A stretch of DNA of 11,914 nt from JANRLJ01 sp034437895 (GTDB taxonomy: Bacteria > Chloroflexota > Anaerolineae > Aggregatilineales > Phototrophicaceae). Numbering within the stretch: the first letter of the stretch is position 1; each line of letters starts with the position of its first letter. The stretch spans positions 1 to 11,914 of the forward strand of contig DAOTTO010000460.1 in the NCBI GenBank assembly GCA_034437895.1, in the 5' to 3' direction. The notes below the pieces were generated by a model. It was not told where the DNA came from. It made no database searches and worked only from the letters and a program-made list of their open reading frames with translations. Positions 1 through 7,375 of the stretch are shown here, one piece after another. Both the position numbers and the translations under genes were made by a program.

Positions 1-8
1 GTTTTAAA

Positions 9-57
9 AACCCCTGAAGGGGTTAAGTAAAAAGGTTCTTTAACCTCTTTAGAGGTT
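9..57. other. Cluster of tight stem-loops at the left edge
   Basis: Two perfect 6-bp hairpins stand close together: AACCCC-TGAA-GGGGTT (9-24) and AACCTC-TTTA-GAGGTT (42-57). Between them GGTT (34-37) can instead pair with AACC (42-45), so the second hairpin has a competing fold. The pieces are variants of one AACC/GGTT theme. This could be the terminator or attenuator of a gene left of the window, or a remnant of a palindromic repeat; no clear U-run follows either stem on the + strand. The stems are seen directly; the role is not known. Confidence 0.35.
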
Positions 58-72
58 TCCAGATTGCGCGTA

Positions 73-95
73 GCTCTGGGTTTTGAACCCGGAGC
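73..95. other. 10-bp hairpin in non-coding leader region
   Basis: GCTCTGGGTT (73-82) pairs with AACCCGGAGC (86-95) over ten base pairs, including one G-T wobble, around a 3-base TTG loop. No T-run follows, so it is not a typical terminator. It superficially resembles a T-arm of a tRNA, but no acceptor, D or anticodon arms surround it. The rest of 1-301 holds only this, the stem-loops at 9-57 and the short-period repeat at 152-227. A TACAAT box at 252-257 is the only candidate promoter element for the small gene at 302, and it lacks a convincing -35. Confidence 0.35.
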
Positions 96-151
96 GGCTG
101 GCTGCGTAAGGTGAGTTAATAAGTAGACCGACGTAAGTAAATGGAAAAGAT

Positions 152-227
152 TTAACCACAGAGCGCACGGAGAATATAGAGATTTAGCTTCAAATTCTTG
201 GTGTTCTTGGTGTCTTGGTGGTTCAAA
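152..227. repeat. Short-period intergenic repeat in inverted arrangement
   Basis: The right half contains TTCTTGGTG at 195-203 and again at 204-212, then TCTTGGTG at 213-220, followed by GTTC. The left half (152-181) begins TTAACCAC and carries AGAG/GGAG words that form an imperfect reverse complement of the right half, so the whole may fold back. Repeats with this wording (AACCACCAAGACACC-type and AACCACAGAG-type) recur in intergenic DNA of many environmental bacteria, as far as I know without an assigned function. Related words occur at 570-603 and 7335-7371 in this window. Confidence 0.6.
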
Positions 228-301
228 ATACTCCAACACCTTTCGAGATTCTACAATAGTTAATAGTGAAAAGTTTTTAGTAATGAGTGGAATAAAAACC
301 G

Positions 302-538
302 ATGAGTTCCCGCAGACGGCGTGATGATTGGATTGATGACGACGAATATCCTGATGATAAGGATATTGACGATTTCGGAGAGGATTCCCCTATCGATTAT
401 GATCGCCTGACGATGGGGCGGGTTGGCAAGCTGCGCGACCCTTTTTGGACGCGCAACCGCATCATTTTGGCGCTCATTGCACTTATACTCCTGCTGAGTT
501 TTGCCCTGGCTGAAATTTTGCCGCTGCTCAATCGTTAG
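302..538 (+). CDS. Small acidic single-pass membrane protein (hypothetical)
   Basis: This is a 78-aa protein I do not recognise. After a short basic patch (four Arg at residues 4-7) comes a strongly acidic stretch (about residues 8-34, rich in Asp and Glu), then a few basic residues and one hydrophobic helix at about residues 53-75, ending near the C-terminus in LNR. With no signal peptide and positive residues just before the helix, the acidic head is expected in the cytoplasm with a C-terminal membrane anchor. The ATG at 302 has only a weak GAGTGG-like sequence upstream. Its consistent charge layout and the lack of any better ORF here support a real gene. It lies about 100 bases before the epimerase on the same strand, separated by a repeat, so co-transcription is uncertain. 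Confidence 0.6.
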   Translation: MSSRRRRDDWIDDDEYPDDKDIDDFGEDSPIDYDRLTMGRVGKLRDPFWTRNRIILALIALILLLSFALAEILPLLNR

Positions 539-569
539 CGGAGTGGCTAAAACAAAAGACGAAAATTTT

Positions 570-606
570 CTTTGCGATTCCTTGCATCCTTTGCACCTTT
601 GCGTTG
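570..606. repeat. CTTTGCG-type short-period repeat before the epimerase gene
   Basis: The words CTTTGCG (570-576), CTTGCA (581-586), CTTTGCA (589-595) and CTTTGCG (597-603) recur every 8-11 bases. This belongs to the same general class of degenerate short-period intergenic repeats as 195-220 and 7335-7371, but with a different word. It lies about 40 bases before the epimerase start, so any promoter or 5' leader of that gene must include it. Confidence 0.55.
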
Positions 607-644
607 GATCTTCCGCTAAATGCTAATTGCTGAAAGCTGTATTT

Positions 645-1595
645 ATGACATTGACTTCCATCGTAACGGGCGGCGCGGGCTTTATCGGTTCGCATATCGC
701 GGAACGCCTCTTAAAAGAAGGCCAGCGCGTCCGCATCGTCGATAATTTTCTCTCCGGCAAACTAGAAAATCTGGCGCATCTCGCCGAATTCGGGGACGCG
801 CTCGAAATCCACAAGGTCAGCGTAACAGATTTGGATGCACTGCGTCCCCTTTTTGCGGATGTGGATACCGTGTTCCATCAGGCCGCGCTGCCGTCTGTGC
901 CGCGCAGTATCGCCGCTCCATTGGAAACGCACGAAAACTGTGTGACTGGGACGCTCAACGTCCTAATCGCAGCGCGAGATTCAGGAGTCCGGCGCGTGGT
1001 GTATGCGGCCTCGTCTGCGGCTTATGGTGATAAAGAAGAACCTACCGCCGTTGAAACCATGTCCCTCCGCCCGATTTCCCCTTACGGCGCGGCAAAAGTG
1101 GCTGGCGAGTTGTACTGCCAATCGTTCACACAAGTGTATGGGCTAGAGACGGTCTGTTTGCGCTACTTTAATGTGTTCGGCGCACGGCAAGACCCCAAAT
1201 CGCAGTATGCGGCGGTAGTGCCATTGTTTATCACGTCCATGCTCAAAGGCGATCCGCCCATCATTTACGGCGACGGCGAACAATCGCGGGATTTTATCTA
1301 TATTGATAATGTCGTTCAGGGTAATCTGCTGGCGAGTCAATCTGCGGATGCCGTGGGACAAGTGATGAATCTGGCGACAGGCAGCCGGACGACTCTGCTG
1401 GAATTGATGGAAAAATTAAATGCGCTGATGGGGACGCAAATCGCGCCGATTCATGCCGAAGCCCGTTCCGGCGACATCAAACATTCGGGCGCATCGATTG
1501 CGCTGGCGGAGACGCTGCTGGATTATGCGCCAGTGGTCGATTTTGAAACGGGTTTAGCACGGACGATTGATTGGTATCGGCAGCATGGCGGATAA
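645..1595 (+). CDS. NAD-dependent UDP-sugar 4-epimerase (extended SDR family)
   Basis: A 316-aa extended short-chain dehydrogenase/reductase. The Rossmann NAD-binding motif GGAGFIGSH is at residues 9-17, and an acidic residue for the NAD ribose (D33) follows the second strand. The catalytic set is S123/S124 with Y147-xxx-K151 (SPYGAAK). The segment HQAALPSVPRSI (about 78-89) closely matches the UDP-GlcNAc/UDP-Glc 4-epimerase subgroup (WbpP/GalE-like), and the length fits that family. The likely reaction is C4 inversion of a UDP-hexose or UDP-N-acetylhexosamine in the cytoplasm, feeding glycan synthesis; a dehydratase-like role cannot be excluded from sequence alone. I chose ATG 645 over an in-frame TTG at 627 because the Rossmann strand starts immediately after it; the ribosome site (GAAAG) is weak. 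Its end overlaps the glycosyltransferase start by 11 bases, suggesting translational coupling. Confidence 0.9.
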   Translation: MTLTSIVTGGAGFIGSHIAERLLKEGQRVRIVDNFLSGKLENLAHLAEFGDALEIHKVSVTDLDALRPLFADVDTVFHQAALPSVPRSIAAPLETHENCVTGTLNVLIAARDSGVRRVVYAASSAAYGDKEEPTAVETMSLRPISPYGAAKVAGELYCQSFTQVYGLETVCLRYFNVFGARQDPKSQYAAVVPLFITSMLKGDPPIIYGDGEQSRDFIYIDNVVQGNLLASQSADAVGQVMNLATGSRTTLLELMEKLNALMGTQIAPIHAEARSGDIKHSGASIALAETLLDYAPVVDFETGLARTIDWYRQHGG

Positions 1596-2745
1596 ACCCC
1601 TTAAGCAAGTCCACATCATCGCGCGGTTGAACGTGGGCGGCCCGGCGATTCATGTCGCGCTGTTGGGGGAAGCCTTTAAAGCGCGGGGCGATGAGTATAC
1701 GCTGATTTCCGGCATGATCGACCCCGGCGAAGGCGATATGGCCTATTATTCGATAGAACGCGGTGTCCAGCCGTTGTTTCTGGCGGAATTAGGGCGCTCG
1801 TTGAATCCGCTCAATGATGTCGTCACGATCTGGAAATTGTATCGGATGCTGCGGCGCATCAAGCCGGATGTCGTCCATACGCATACTGCGAAAGCCGGAT
1901 TTGTGGGCAGAATCGCGGCATGGCTGGCGCGGGTGCCGGTGATTGTGCATACCTTTCACGGGCATGTCTTTCATGGCTATTTTAGCCCTGCCAAGACACA
2001 GTTGTTTCTGTTTTTGGAGCGATTCACGGCGCGTTTATCCGATACGATCATCACGATTACGCCGCACTTACGGGACGAACTCGCGGATATTTATCACATC
2101 ACCCGAAAAGATCACATCACGGTTGTGCCGTATGGACTGGACTTAAGCCCTTTCGCAGCCATGCCGCGTAAAAATGGCGGTTTCCGGCAGGCGTGGGATA
2201 TTCCGGCAGATGCGCTGCTGGTAGGCATTGTCGGGCGGTTTGTGCCGATTAAAAATCACACACTGTTTTTAGAGGCGGCGGCGATCATCCACCACGAAAT
2301 TCCAGAGGTGCGATTCGCGCTAGTGGGGGATGGCGAACTACGTGAAGCCATCGAAGCGCACATCGAATCGCTTGAGCTGCACGATGTCGTGACGATCACG
2401 GGTTGGCAGCGCGATATGCCACCGATTTATGCTGATCTGGATGTATTGGTCATCAGCAGCAATAACGAAGGCACACCGTTTACGTTGATCGAAGCGATGG
2501 CGACAGGCTGCCCGGTGGTTTCTACCGATGTCGGTGGCGTAGCGGATTTGCTGGATAATGGACGTTTAGGGGCGCTCGTGCCACCAAACAATCCACAGGC
2601 ACTGGCAGACGCGATTTTGCAGGTGTTACGCAATCCGCCGGACAGCGCCCAAACCAAAGCCCTGACTTTAGAGCATTACAGCGTGGCACGACTGGTTGAT
2701 GATTTAGATAAGCTCTATCGAAACCTGCAATCAAAAAAACGTTAA
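1585..2745 (+). CDS. Glycosyltransferase family 4 (GT-B, retaining)
   Basis: A 386-aa GT-B fold enzyme. The N-terminal acceptor domain shows the LNVGGP loop (residues 15-20) and the HTHTAKAGFVGR and HTFHGHVFHGY segments typical of GT4 enzymes of exopolysaccharide and O-antigen synthesis. The C-terminal donor domain starts near residue 205 and has the phosphate-binding R218 and K223 (VGRFVPIKNH) and the E-x7-E motif E295/E303. Such enzymes transfer a sugar from a nucleotide donor with retention of configuration at the inner membrane face. ATG 1585 lies inside the end of the epimerase gene (ATGGCGGATAA contains both signals), and no better upstream start has a ribosome site. The coupling suggests the epimerase makes its donor, but the sugar and acceptor cannot be read from sequence. 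The gene ends nine bases from the convergent Uma2 gene. Confidence 0.9.
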   Translation: MADKPLKQVHIIARLNVGGPAIHVALLGEAFKARGDEYTLISGMIDPGEGDMAYYSIERGVQPLFLAELGRSLNPLNDVVTIWKLYRMLRRIKPDVVHTHTAKAGFVGRIAAWLARVPVIVHTFHGHVFHGYFSPAKTQLFLFLERFTARLSDTIITITPHLRDELADIYHITRKDHITVVPYGLDLSPFAAMPRKNGGFRQAWDIPADALLVGIVGRFVPIKNHTLFLEAAAIIHHEIPEVRFALVGDGELREAIEAHIESLELHDVVTITGWQRDMPPIYADLDVLVISSNNEGTPFTLIEAMATGCPVVSTDVGGVADLLDNGRLGALVPPNNPQALADAILQVLRNPPDSAQTKALTLEHYSVARLVDDLDKLYRNLQSKKR

Positions 2746-2753
2746 AACGGACT

Positions 2754-3308
2754 TTATTCAGGGAATATTTCTTGAACTGCCAATGTGAATCTTGGAAACA
2801 GCGTACCGCCATCTAACACGCCATCCAATTTAAGAAGTTTTATGGGTTGTCCGGGGGTATAGACTTCGACCATTTTAGTTTCTGGTAAAACAACCCAAAC
2901 AAGCGTCCCAGCCGCAAGATAATTGGCTACTTTCACGCGTAAATCTTTTTGCGATTGATAGGTGGAAGGAAAATCAATTTCAACTGCGAGATCGGGCGGA
3001 TTCGGATTATAGCCCTGCCGTGCCAACTCAGGCTGCCGTTCTTTAGAAATATACGCGACATCTGGTGCATAGCGCTCGCCAGAAACCATATATCCGCCGG
3101 CTTCTCCAGTAACATAACCCAAGTGATGAAGTTCGACATAGTTAGCAATATGACGCAAAATGCGGCTTCCAATATAGGATGCAAAGGGATTTGAAGGCAC
3201 TTCGACAGTCTCTCCCCCGATAAATTCAAACAACCGATCTGCATTTTCGGGCAGGTCGGTAAAATTATCAAATGCCTCGACACTAGAAGTTTGCTGCCAA
3301 ACAGCCAT
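2754..3308 (-). CDS. Uma2-family PD-(D/E)XK endonuclease-like protein
   Basis: A 184-aa protein of the Uma2 (DUF820) family, abundant in cyanobacteria and Chloroflexota and built on a restriction-endonuclease-like fold. Recognisable elements are the FEFIGGETVE start of the fold (residues 27-36), APDVAYIS with D83, LAVEIDFPST with E110, and the helix KVANYLAAG followed by LVWVVLPE (126-143). These supply the acidic pair of the active site. The usual SPS after the second acidic strand is replaced by DFPS, a mild deviation. Family members may act as nucleases, but their biological role is largely unproven. GAGGG stands seven bases before the ATG, and a TATAAT box lies further upstream. It is downstream of the Bax inhibitor-like gene but separated by a terminator-like hairpin, so it is probably transcribed alone. 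By eye it is more AT-rich than its neighbours, consistent with mobility of this family. Confidence 0.88.
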   Translation of the reverse strand: MAVWQQTSSVEAFDNFTDLPENADRLFEFIGGETVEVPSNPFASYIGSRILRHIANYVELHHLGYVTGEAGGYMVSGERYAPDVAYISKERQPELARQGYNPNPPDLAVEIDFPSTYQSQKDLRVKVANYLAAGTLVWVVLPETKMVEVYTPGQPIKLLKLDGVLDGGTLFPRFTLAVQEIFPE

Positions 3309-3337
3309 TTTGCATCCCTCTTGTTTTATCTCTATTC

Positions 3338-3343
3338 ATTATA
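3338..3343 (-). promoter_or_regulatory. Candidate -10 box for the Uma2 gene
   Basis: Reading the - strand, a perfect TATAAT lies 30 bases before the Uma2 start codon, leaving a leader of about 23 bases that contains the GAGGG ribosome site. The -35 region at 17-bp spacing (TATTAT) is poor, so an activator or a weak promoter is possible. Confidence 0.4.
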
Positions 3344-3363
3344 GGCGATATAGGCCATAAATA

Positions 3364-3392
3364 ATAAGGACGCAGCCACGCCGCGCCCTTAT
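3364..3392 (-). terminator. Terminator-like hairpin after the Bax inhibitor-like gene
   Basis: ATAAGG-A-CGC (3364-3373) pairs with GCG-C-CCTTAT (3383-3392), giving 9 pairs and one mismatch around a 9-base loop. On the - strand the stem is followed by TATTTATGG, which is T-rich but not a clean T-run. It sits 26 bases past the end of the membrane protein gene, the position expected for an intrinsic terminator, and separates it from the Uma2 promoter. Confidence 0.5.
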
Positions 3393-3417
3393 CCTATTAT
3401 TCAGTTGTCGCCTGAAA

Positions 3418-4173
3418 TTAGCGGCGGCTGCCGCCTGCGAAGATTTGCAGCAGGAACAGGAACAGGTTGATGAAATCCAAATACAGGGTCAACGCACCGA
3501 TGATGCTGAGTTTCATTGTCAGTTCGCTATCGCCCTGCAAGCTCAAGCTGTAGCTCATCTCTTTGATCTTCTGGGTGTCATAAGCCGTCAATGCAGTAAA
3601 GAGCAGCACACCAAACGCGCTGATGATGAAGCCGAGTGTCCCACTGCCGATCAAAATGTTGACGAACATGGCGATCACCAGACCGATGAGGGCCATCATC
3701 AAGTAGCTGCCCCATTTGGTCAAATCCATTTTGGTCGTCAAGCCGAACATCGACATTGTGCCGAACAGCACCGCCGTCGTCCCGAAGGCGGAATAGAGCG
3801 CTTTAGGATCATTCTGGACGAAATACAGGAACACCAACGAAAGCGTGAACCCCGTCAGCGCGGCATAGACGAAAAAGCCTGCTGCCGCCAGATTCCCAGT
3901 GAGCCATTGGCGCGTGATGCCGAAACTAAGCGCCAACACAATGGCAAACTGCGCCACAATCGCCATCATCCATATCGTACGCTGCGCCGCCAAAGCCGCC
4001 AACGAGTCATTGGTCGCCACGACAAAGGCCACAACAGCCGTCGTCAGCAAGCCCAGTCCCATCCATAGATACACCATCCGCATGACGCGGTTGATCTCTA
4101 ATCCTTCAGGGACAGCCGTTGCAGAAGGAAGGCCCACTTTACTGATGTTGTTTGAATTCCTAAAGTTGTTCAT
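3418..4173 (-). CDS. Bax inhibitor-1/YccA family membrane protein
   Basis: A 251-aa polytopic inner-membrane protein with about seven hydrophobic helices after a polar N-terminal tail of about 30 residues. The family hallmarks are TAYDTQKIKEM (D199) near the sixth helix and LYLDFINLFLFLL (D233) in the last helix. In the bacterial homologue YetJ two aspartates in these places form a pH-sensitive pair gating a calcium leak, so a similar ion-leak or membrane-stress role is likely; this is inferred from the family. ATG 4173 is preferred. An in-frame GTG at 4188 would add five residues, but it overlaps the only AGGAG and cannot use it. AGGAG is rather far from the ATG (14 bases) and lies in the small palindrome GGAGTGACTCC, so start use could be regulated. 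A candidate promoter lies in the divergent gap. Confidence 0.88.
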   Translation of the reverse strand: MNNFRNSNNISKVGLPSATAVPEGLEINRVMRMVYLWMGLGLLTTAVVAFVVATNDSLAALAAQRTIWMMAIVAQFAIVLALSFGITRQWLTGNLAAAGFFVYAALTGFTLSLVFLYFVQNDPKALYSAFGTTAVLFGTMSMFGLTTKMDLTKWGSYLMMALIGLVIAMFVNILIGSGTLGFIISAFGVLLFTALTAYDTQKIKEMSYSLSLQGDSELTMKLSIIGALTLYLDFINLFLFLLQIFAGGSRR

Positions 4174-4254
4174 CGTTTTTGGAGTCACTCCTACGTTAGA
4201 AAATTACGGGTCGGTTTTTGTTGATGCACACAATCCAGCAAACCAACTTCTTTT

Positions 4255-4260
4255 ATTATA
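4255..4260 (-). promoter_or_regulatory. Candidate promoter of the Bax inhibitor-like gene
   Basis: On the - strand a perfect TATAAT is found about 80 bases before the ATG at 4173. A good -35 (TTGACC at 4286-4281) lies 20 bp upstream, three longer than ideal, so the promoter may be weak or factor-assisted. This leaves a leader of roughly 75 bases that contains the GGAGTGACTCC palindrome at the ribosome site. Confidence 0.4.
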
Positions 4261-4329
4261 CGCTTAAACGCAGCGGATTGGGTCAACCTTTCATGGGTAA
4301 ACATGTTATCCTAATGAGGGTCAAATGTA

Positions 4330-4376
4330 CCCCCTTAAAGATTGGGGGGAAGTTGCAGCCCAGCACGCTGTACAAT
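4330..4376 (+). promoter_or_regulatory. Candidate promoter/operator region of the binding-protein pair
   Basis: A TACAAT box (4371-4376, 5 of 6 to consensus) precedes the ATG at 4403 by 26 bases, without a convincing -35. Just upstream, CCCCC (4330-4334) and GGGGG (4344-4348) form an inverted repeat with a 9-base spacer, positioned between the two divergent candidate promoters, where an operator would be expected. No regulator gene is in the window. The remainder of the 229-base divergent gap holds only the candidate promoter of the - strand gene. Confidence 0.3.
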
Positions 4377-4402
4377 AGATAACGCACAAAAAAGGGGCAG
4401 TT

Positions 4403-5500
4403 ATGAGGCGCGGAACCATTGTTATCGCATTGTTCATCCTGATCGTTGCAGGGGTGATCGGCGCAGTATTTTTCCTCCGTAACCAACCACCGTTAGAAAT
4501 TACCCTCGCGGTTGACCCGCTGGCAGCCGATTGGATGGAAGAAGCGGTTCAAAATTTTAATGCCAGCGACATTACGATCAACAATACCCAACGTATTCAT
4601 CTGACTTACACCGTTATCCCGGATTTTGATGTCTGGCAAGATACGCCTTGGACGGCACAAAATCATCCTGATGGCTGGCTGGCGAGTTCTTCCACAGCGA
4701 CGACTTATGCCAATATGCCGCTGCAAATCATCGCCCCATCTACCGCACGAACACTGCTCGTCTGGGGCGCATATACCAGCCGTGCTAACGTCCTCACGGA
4801 TGACGGTACTATTCCCCTCGATTGGGCACAGGTTATCAACGCCGCCGAAACCGAAAATTGGGGGCTGCTCGGTGGCGAGGAAAATTGGCGTTTTGTTAAA
4901 TTGGCTTTTTCGCTACCGGATAGCACAACCATAGGTCTAGCAGCGCTGTTTTCTGGCGCGGCAGCCGTCGCGGAGAACGTCAATATCAGCGGCGCGACAC
5001 GCGGGGCAGACTTTGAAGATCAGATCGGCGCGGTGGTCAATCGTGTGCCGAATTTTAATACCATCGGTGCAGATGCGGCAGCATTTATGGCGCGTGGGAT
5101 TTCTCAGGCGGAAATCGCGCTTGCGCCGGAAAGCCAATGGTTGAATAACTTGCAAGGCATCGTTAGAAATGAGCCAATCATATTCAGCTATCCCGAATAC
5201 GCCTTTGTGTTCGATTTTCCGCTGGCAGCTTATGAAGATACTACCGATCCGCAAAATGCTGATGCGATTGCGGCAGTCCAAGCCTTCGGTGCGTGGCTGC
5301 TGCGCCCAGAACAACAGGCCACCTTGGGTAATTATGGGCTGCGTCCGGTGAATAATGCGCCGAGTGAACCTAATGATCTTTTCGCGGCTGGGGAACAATA
5401 CGGGATTCAGCGTAACCCCATCATCAGCGCCATTATCCAGCCGCCGAATGTGAACGAAGCACGGGCATTAATTCAATGGTTTGGGACGGTATCGCGGTAA
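4403..5500 (+). CDS. Membrane-anchored extracellular solute-binding-like protein
   Basis: A 365-aa protein with one N-terminal hydrophobic segment (residues 5-25) after MRRG and no lipobox cysteine, so it is a signal-anchored extracytoplasmic protein. The rest looks like a type II periplasmic-binding-protein fold: the first strand EITLAVDPLAADWMEEAVQNF (written here only as its residues 32-52), a domain-linking region near APSTARTLLVWG (about 111-122), and the C-terminal helix LLRPEQQATLGNYGLRP common to ABC-type binding proteins. No transporter permease or ATPase is nearby. AAAGGGG at 4391-4397 gives a good ribosome site with five-base spacing. It is followed after 66 bases by the VWA lipoprotein, which has a related N-terminal domain, so the two probably act together at the cell surface. 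The ligand is unknown; a sensory or adhesion role is as likely as transport. Confidence 0.75.
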   Translation: MRRGTIVIALFILIVAGVIGAVFFLRNQPPLEITLAVDPLAADWMEEAVQNFNASDITINNTQRIHLTYTVIPDFDVWQDTPWTAQNHPDGWLASSSTATTYANMPLQIIAPSTARTLLVWGAYTSRANVLTDDGTIPLDWAQVINAAETENWGLLGGEENWRFVKLAFSLPDSTTIGLAALFSGAAAVAENVNISGATRGADFEDQIGAVVNRVPNFNTIGADAAAFMARGISQAEIALAPESQWLNNLQGIVRNEPIIFSYPEYAFVFDFPLAAYEDTTDPQNADAIAAVQAFGAWLLRPEQQATLGNYGLRPVNNAPSEPNDLFAAGEQYGIQRNPIISAIIQPPNVNEARALIQWFGTVSR

Positions 5501-5566
5501 ATTGTTTTGTTGAAATGGTTAACAACAGATTTTCGCAGTTTTAGATTTTTAGGAGGGATTTTCTCC

Positions 5567-7318
5567 ATGCGACACACCATTCGTATCTTTATCCTTGTGT
5601 TGGCCTTCGGGCTGTTGGCGGGCTGCGACAGCACCGACTCTGGTGGCAATGCTACGCCCCAGAGCAATATTCCCGCGAATGCCATCCAAATTTCGATCAT
5701 CTACGCGCCGGAATCTGAGCAGTATCTCCCGCTGACAATGCAGGAATTTAATCAGGCGTATGCGGAAGGCCGCAATCCCGTTACCGGGCAGCCTCTCGCT
5801 GAAGGGGAGCGCCCGATTTATATCACCGGGCAAAGCGGTTCTTCCGGCACGATTATGCAAGGCATCGTGAATGCCATCGTCGCACCAAATAACCAAAATG
5901 TCGCCCGCCCGACGATTTTCGCACCGTCAGTGAGTCACTGGCTGGCGCTGGGGAATTATCAGGCCGGACGCGAAATTTTCAACCTTGCAGAAACACGCCC
6001 GACGGCACTCGCGCCAGTCGTCATAGCGATTTGGGAAAGCCGCCTCCGCGCCATCCAAGAGACGGTGGGTTATGAAGACATCGGTTGGGAAGAACTGTTA
6101 CAAGTGCTGAACAGTCCCAACGGATGGGAAGATTATGGGATTACAGGGCGGCGGACGGTCTATTATGGACATACCGACCCGTTCATCAGCTCAACCGCGC
6201 TTTCGACCCTCATCGCGGAGTTTTATGCCTCTGCCCGTGTAGCTGGCTTTACTGGCGCACGTTTAGGGATGGAACAAGTGCGCGACCCCGAAATACAGCA
6301 AGGGGTACGCAACATCGAGCAGTTGATCCGCCATTATTCACAGCGCACCACCGAATTCCGCCAATACATCGCACAGGGGCCGGATTATTTGGATTTTGTA
6401 GCGCTGGAAGAAAACGATCTGATTTATATCAACACCGGGCAGACCGATATTCAGCCGCCGGAACGCCTCGTCGCGCTTTATCCCAAAGAAGGCACGTTCT
6501 TTCATGAGCATCCTTTCGGCGTTGTGCAGGCTGATTGGGTCACGCCCGAACAGGCCGAGGCCGCCCGTACCTTTACCGATTTCGTGCTGACTGTTCCCGT
6601 TCAAGAGCGCATCATGGCGCAAGGATTCCGCCCTGCTAATGCGGATGTGACTTTAGGCTTTCCGTTTGTGGAAGAAAATGGCGTTTCGCTGCAAAATCCG
6701 CTCGTGTTGGATGTCCCCGCGCCGGATGTCATTAACGCTATTCAAGAAAGCTGGGCATTCGTCAAAAAGCAGGCCGATATTTGGCTCATCATTGACGTTT
6801 CCGGCTCAATGGCTACCGATAACAAGCTAGAGCAAGCGAAAACGGCAGCCCTCGCCTTTTTGGATGGCATGGAACCGACCAATCGCGTCGGCCTGGCGAT
6901 CTTCAGCGATCAGGTTTGGGAACGTGTGCCGATGAATACCTACGAAACCAACGAGCAGGCGCTTCGCTCGAATATTCAAGGGTTGCGACCTGATGGCGGC
7001 ACAGAATTGTATGGGGCGATTACGCAAATTGTATCGGTGATGAACGAAGCTGAGTCAGAAAATCGTATTCGGGCGGTGGTCGTCCTCAGCGATGGTGAAG
7101 ATACAGGCAATCAAGGCGTGACCCTCAACGATGCATTGGCTGCGATTGCTGTCAGCCGCGAAGACCTGAATCCGATTATCGTGATTCCGGTAGCGTATGG
7201 CTCAGACGCGGATATTCAAGCGCTCAACAGCATCGCCCGTGCCAGCGCCACACGGGTGCAGCCCGGCGACCCCGAAAATATCCAATCGCTGCTGCAAATC
7301 ATCAGCAGTTACTTCTAA
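5567..7318 (+). CDS. Lipoprotein with binding-protein-like and VWA domains
   Basis: A 583-aa secreted lipoprotein. The signal peptide ends in the lipobox LAGC with C20 as the lipidated residue, followed by a short Ser/Asn-rich linker. Residues of about 35-385 form a substrate-binding-protein-like domain (GHTDPFISSTALSTLIAEFY near 200; FTDFVLTVPVQERIMAQGFRP near 340). Residues of about 400-583 are a von Willebrand factor A domain with a complete metal-ion site: D410-x-S412-x-S414, T479 and D509. VWA domains bind protein partners through a divalent cation, so this is probably a surface scaffold or adhesion partner. ATG 5567 is chosen because AGGAGG lies at 5551-5556 and the signal peptide starts here; an in-frame TTG at 5507 would bury the signal. 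It follows the signal-anchored binding-like protein by 66 bases with no terminator. The combined architecture is known from Actinobacteria and Chloroflexota, function unproven. Confidence 0.85.
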   Translation: MRHTIRIFILVLAFGLLAGCDSTDSGGNATPQSNIPANAIQISIIYAPESEQYLPLTMQEFNQAYAEGRNPVTGQPLAEGERPIYITGQSGSSGTIMQGIVNAIVAPNNQNVARPTIFAPSVSHWLALGNYQAGREIFNLAETRPTALAPVVIAIWESRLRAIQETVGYEDIGWEELLQVLNSPNGWEDYGITGRRTVYYGHTDPFISSTALSTLIAEFYASARVAGFTGARLGMEQVRDPEIQQGVRNIEQLIRHYSQRTTEFRQYIAQGPDYLDFVALEENDLIYINTGQTDIQPPERLVALYPKEGTFFHEHPFGVVQADWVTPEQAEAARTFTDFVLTVPVQERIMAQGFRPANADVTLGFPFVEENGVSLQNPLVLDVPAPDVINAIQESWAFVKKQADIWLIIDVSGSMATDNKLEQAKTAALAFLDGMEPTNRVGLAIFSDQVWERVPMNTYETNEQALRSNIQGLRPDGGTELYGAITQIVSVMNEAESENRIRAVVVLSDGEDTGNQGVTLNDALAAIAVSREDLNPIIVIPVAYGSDADIQALNSIARASATRVQPGDPENIQSLLQIISSYF

Positions 7319-7334
7319 AATCAGGGGAAAAACT

Positions 7335-7371
7335 GGAACCACCAAGTCACAAAAGACACCAAGAGAATTTC
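7335..7371. repeat. AACCACCAAG-type short-period repeat
   Basis: GGAACCACCAAG is followed by GTCACAAAAGACACCAAGAG, matching the reverse complement of the repeat at 195-225 (AACCACCAAGACACC). It directly precedes the foldback element at 7376-7509, so the gap after the VWA gene is filled by two unrelated repeat types in a row. Confidence 0.55.
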
Positions 7372-7375
7372 TTAT

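Noticed and set aside
73..95. tRNA-like T-arm wording in the left non-coding region
   Set aside because: No acceptor stem, anticodon arm or D-arm can be built around it; it is a simple hairpin.
195..220. Tandem repeats considered as a CRISPR array
   Set aside because: Units are only 8-9 bases with no spacers, and no cas genes are present.
3445..4068. 207-aa open frame on the + strand opposite the Bax inhibitor-like gene
   Set aside because: Its translation is Gln/His/Arg-rich low-complexity sequence typical of the antisense of a hydrophobic gene, while the - strand product shows clear family motifs.
5507..5566. TTG-initiated 20-residue extension of the VWA lipoprotein
   Set aside because: It would place the signal peptide internally, and a strong AGGAGG lies directly before the ATG at 5567.
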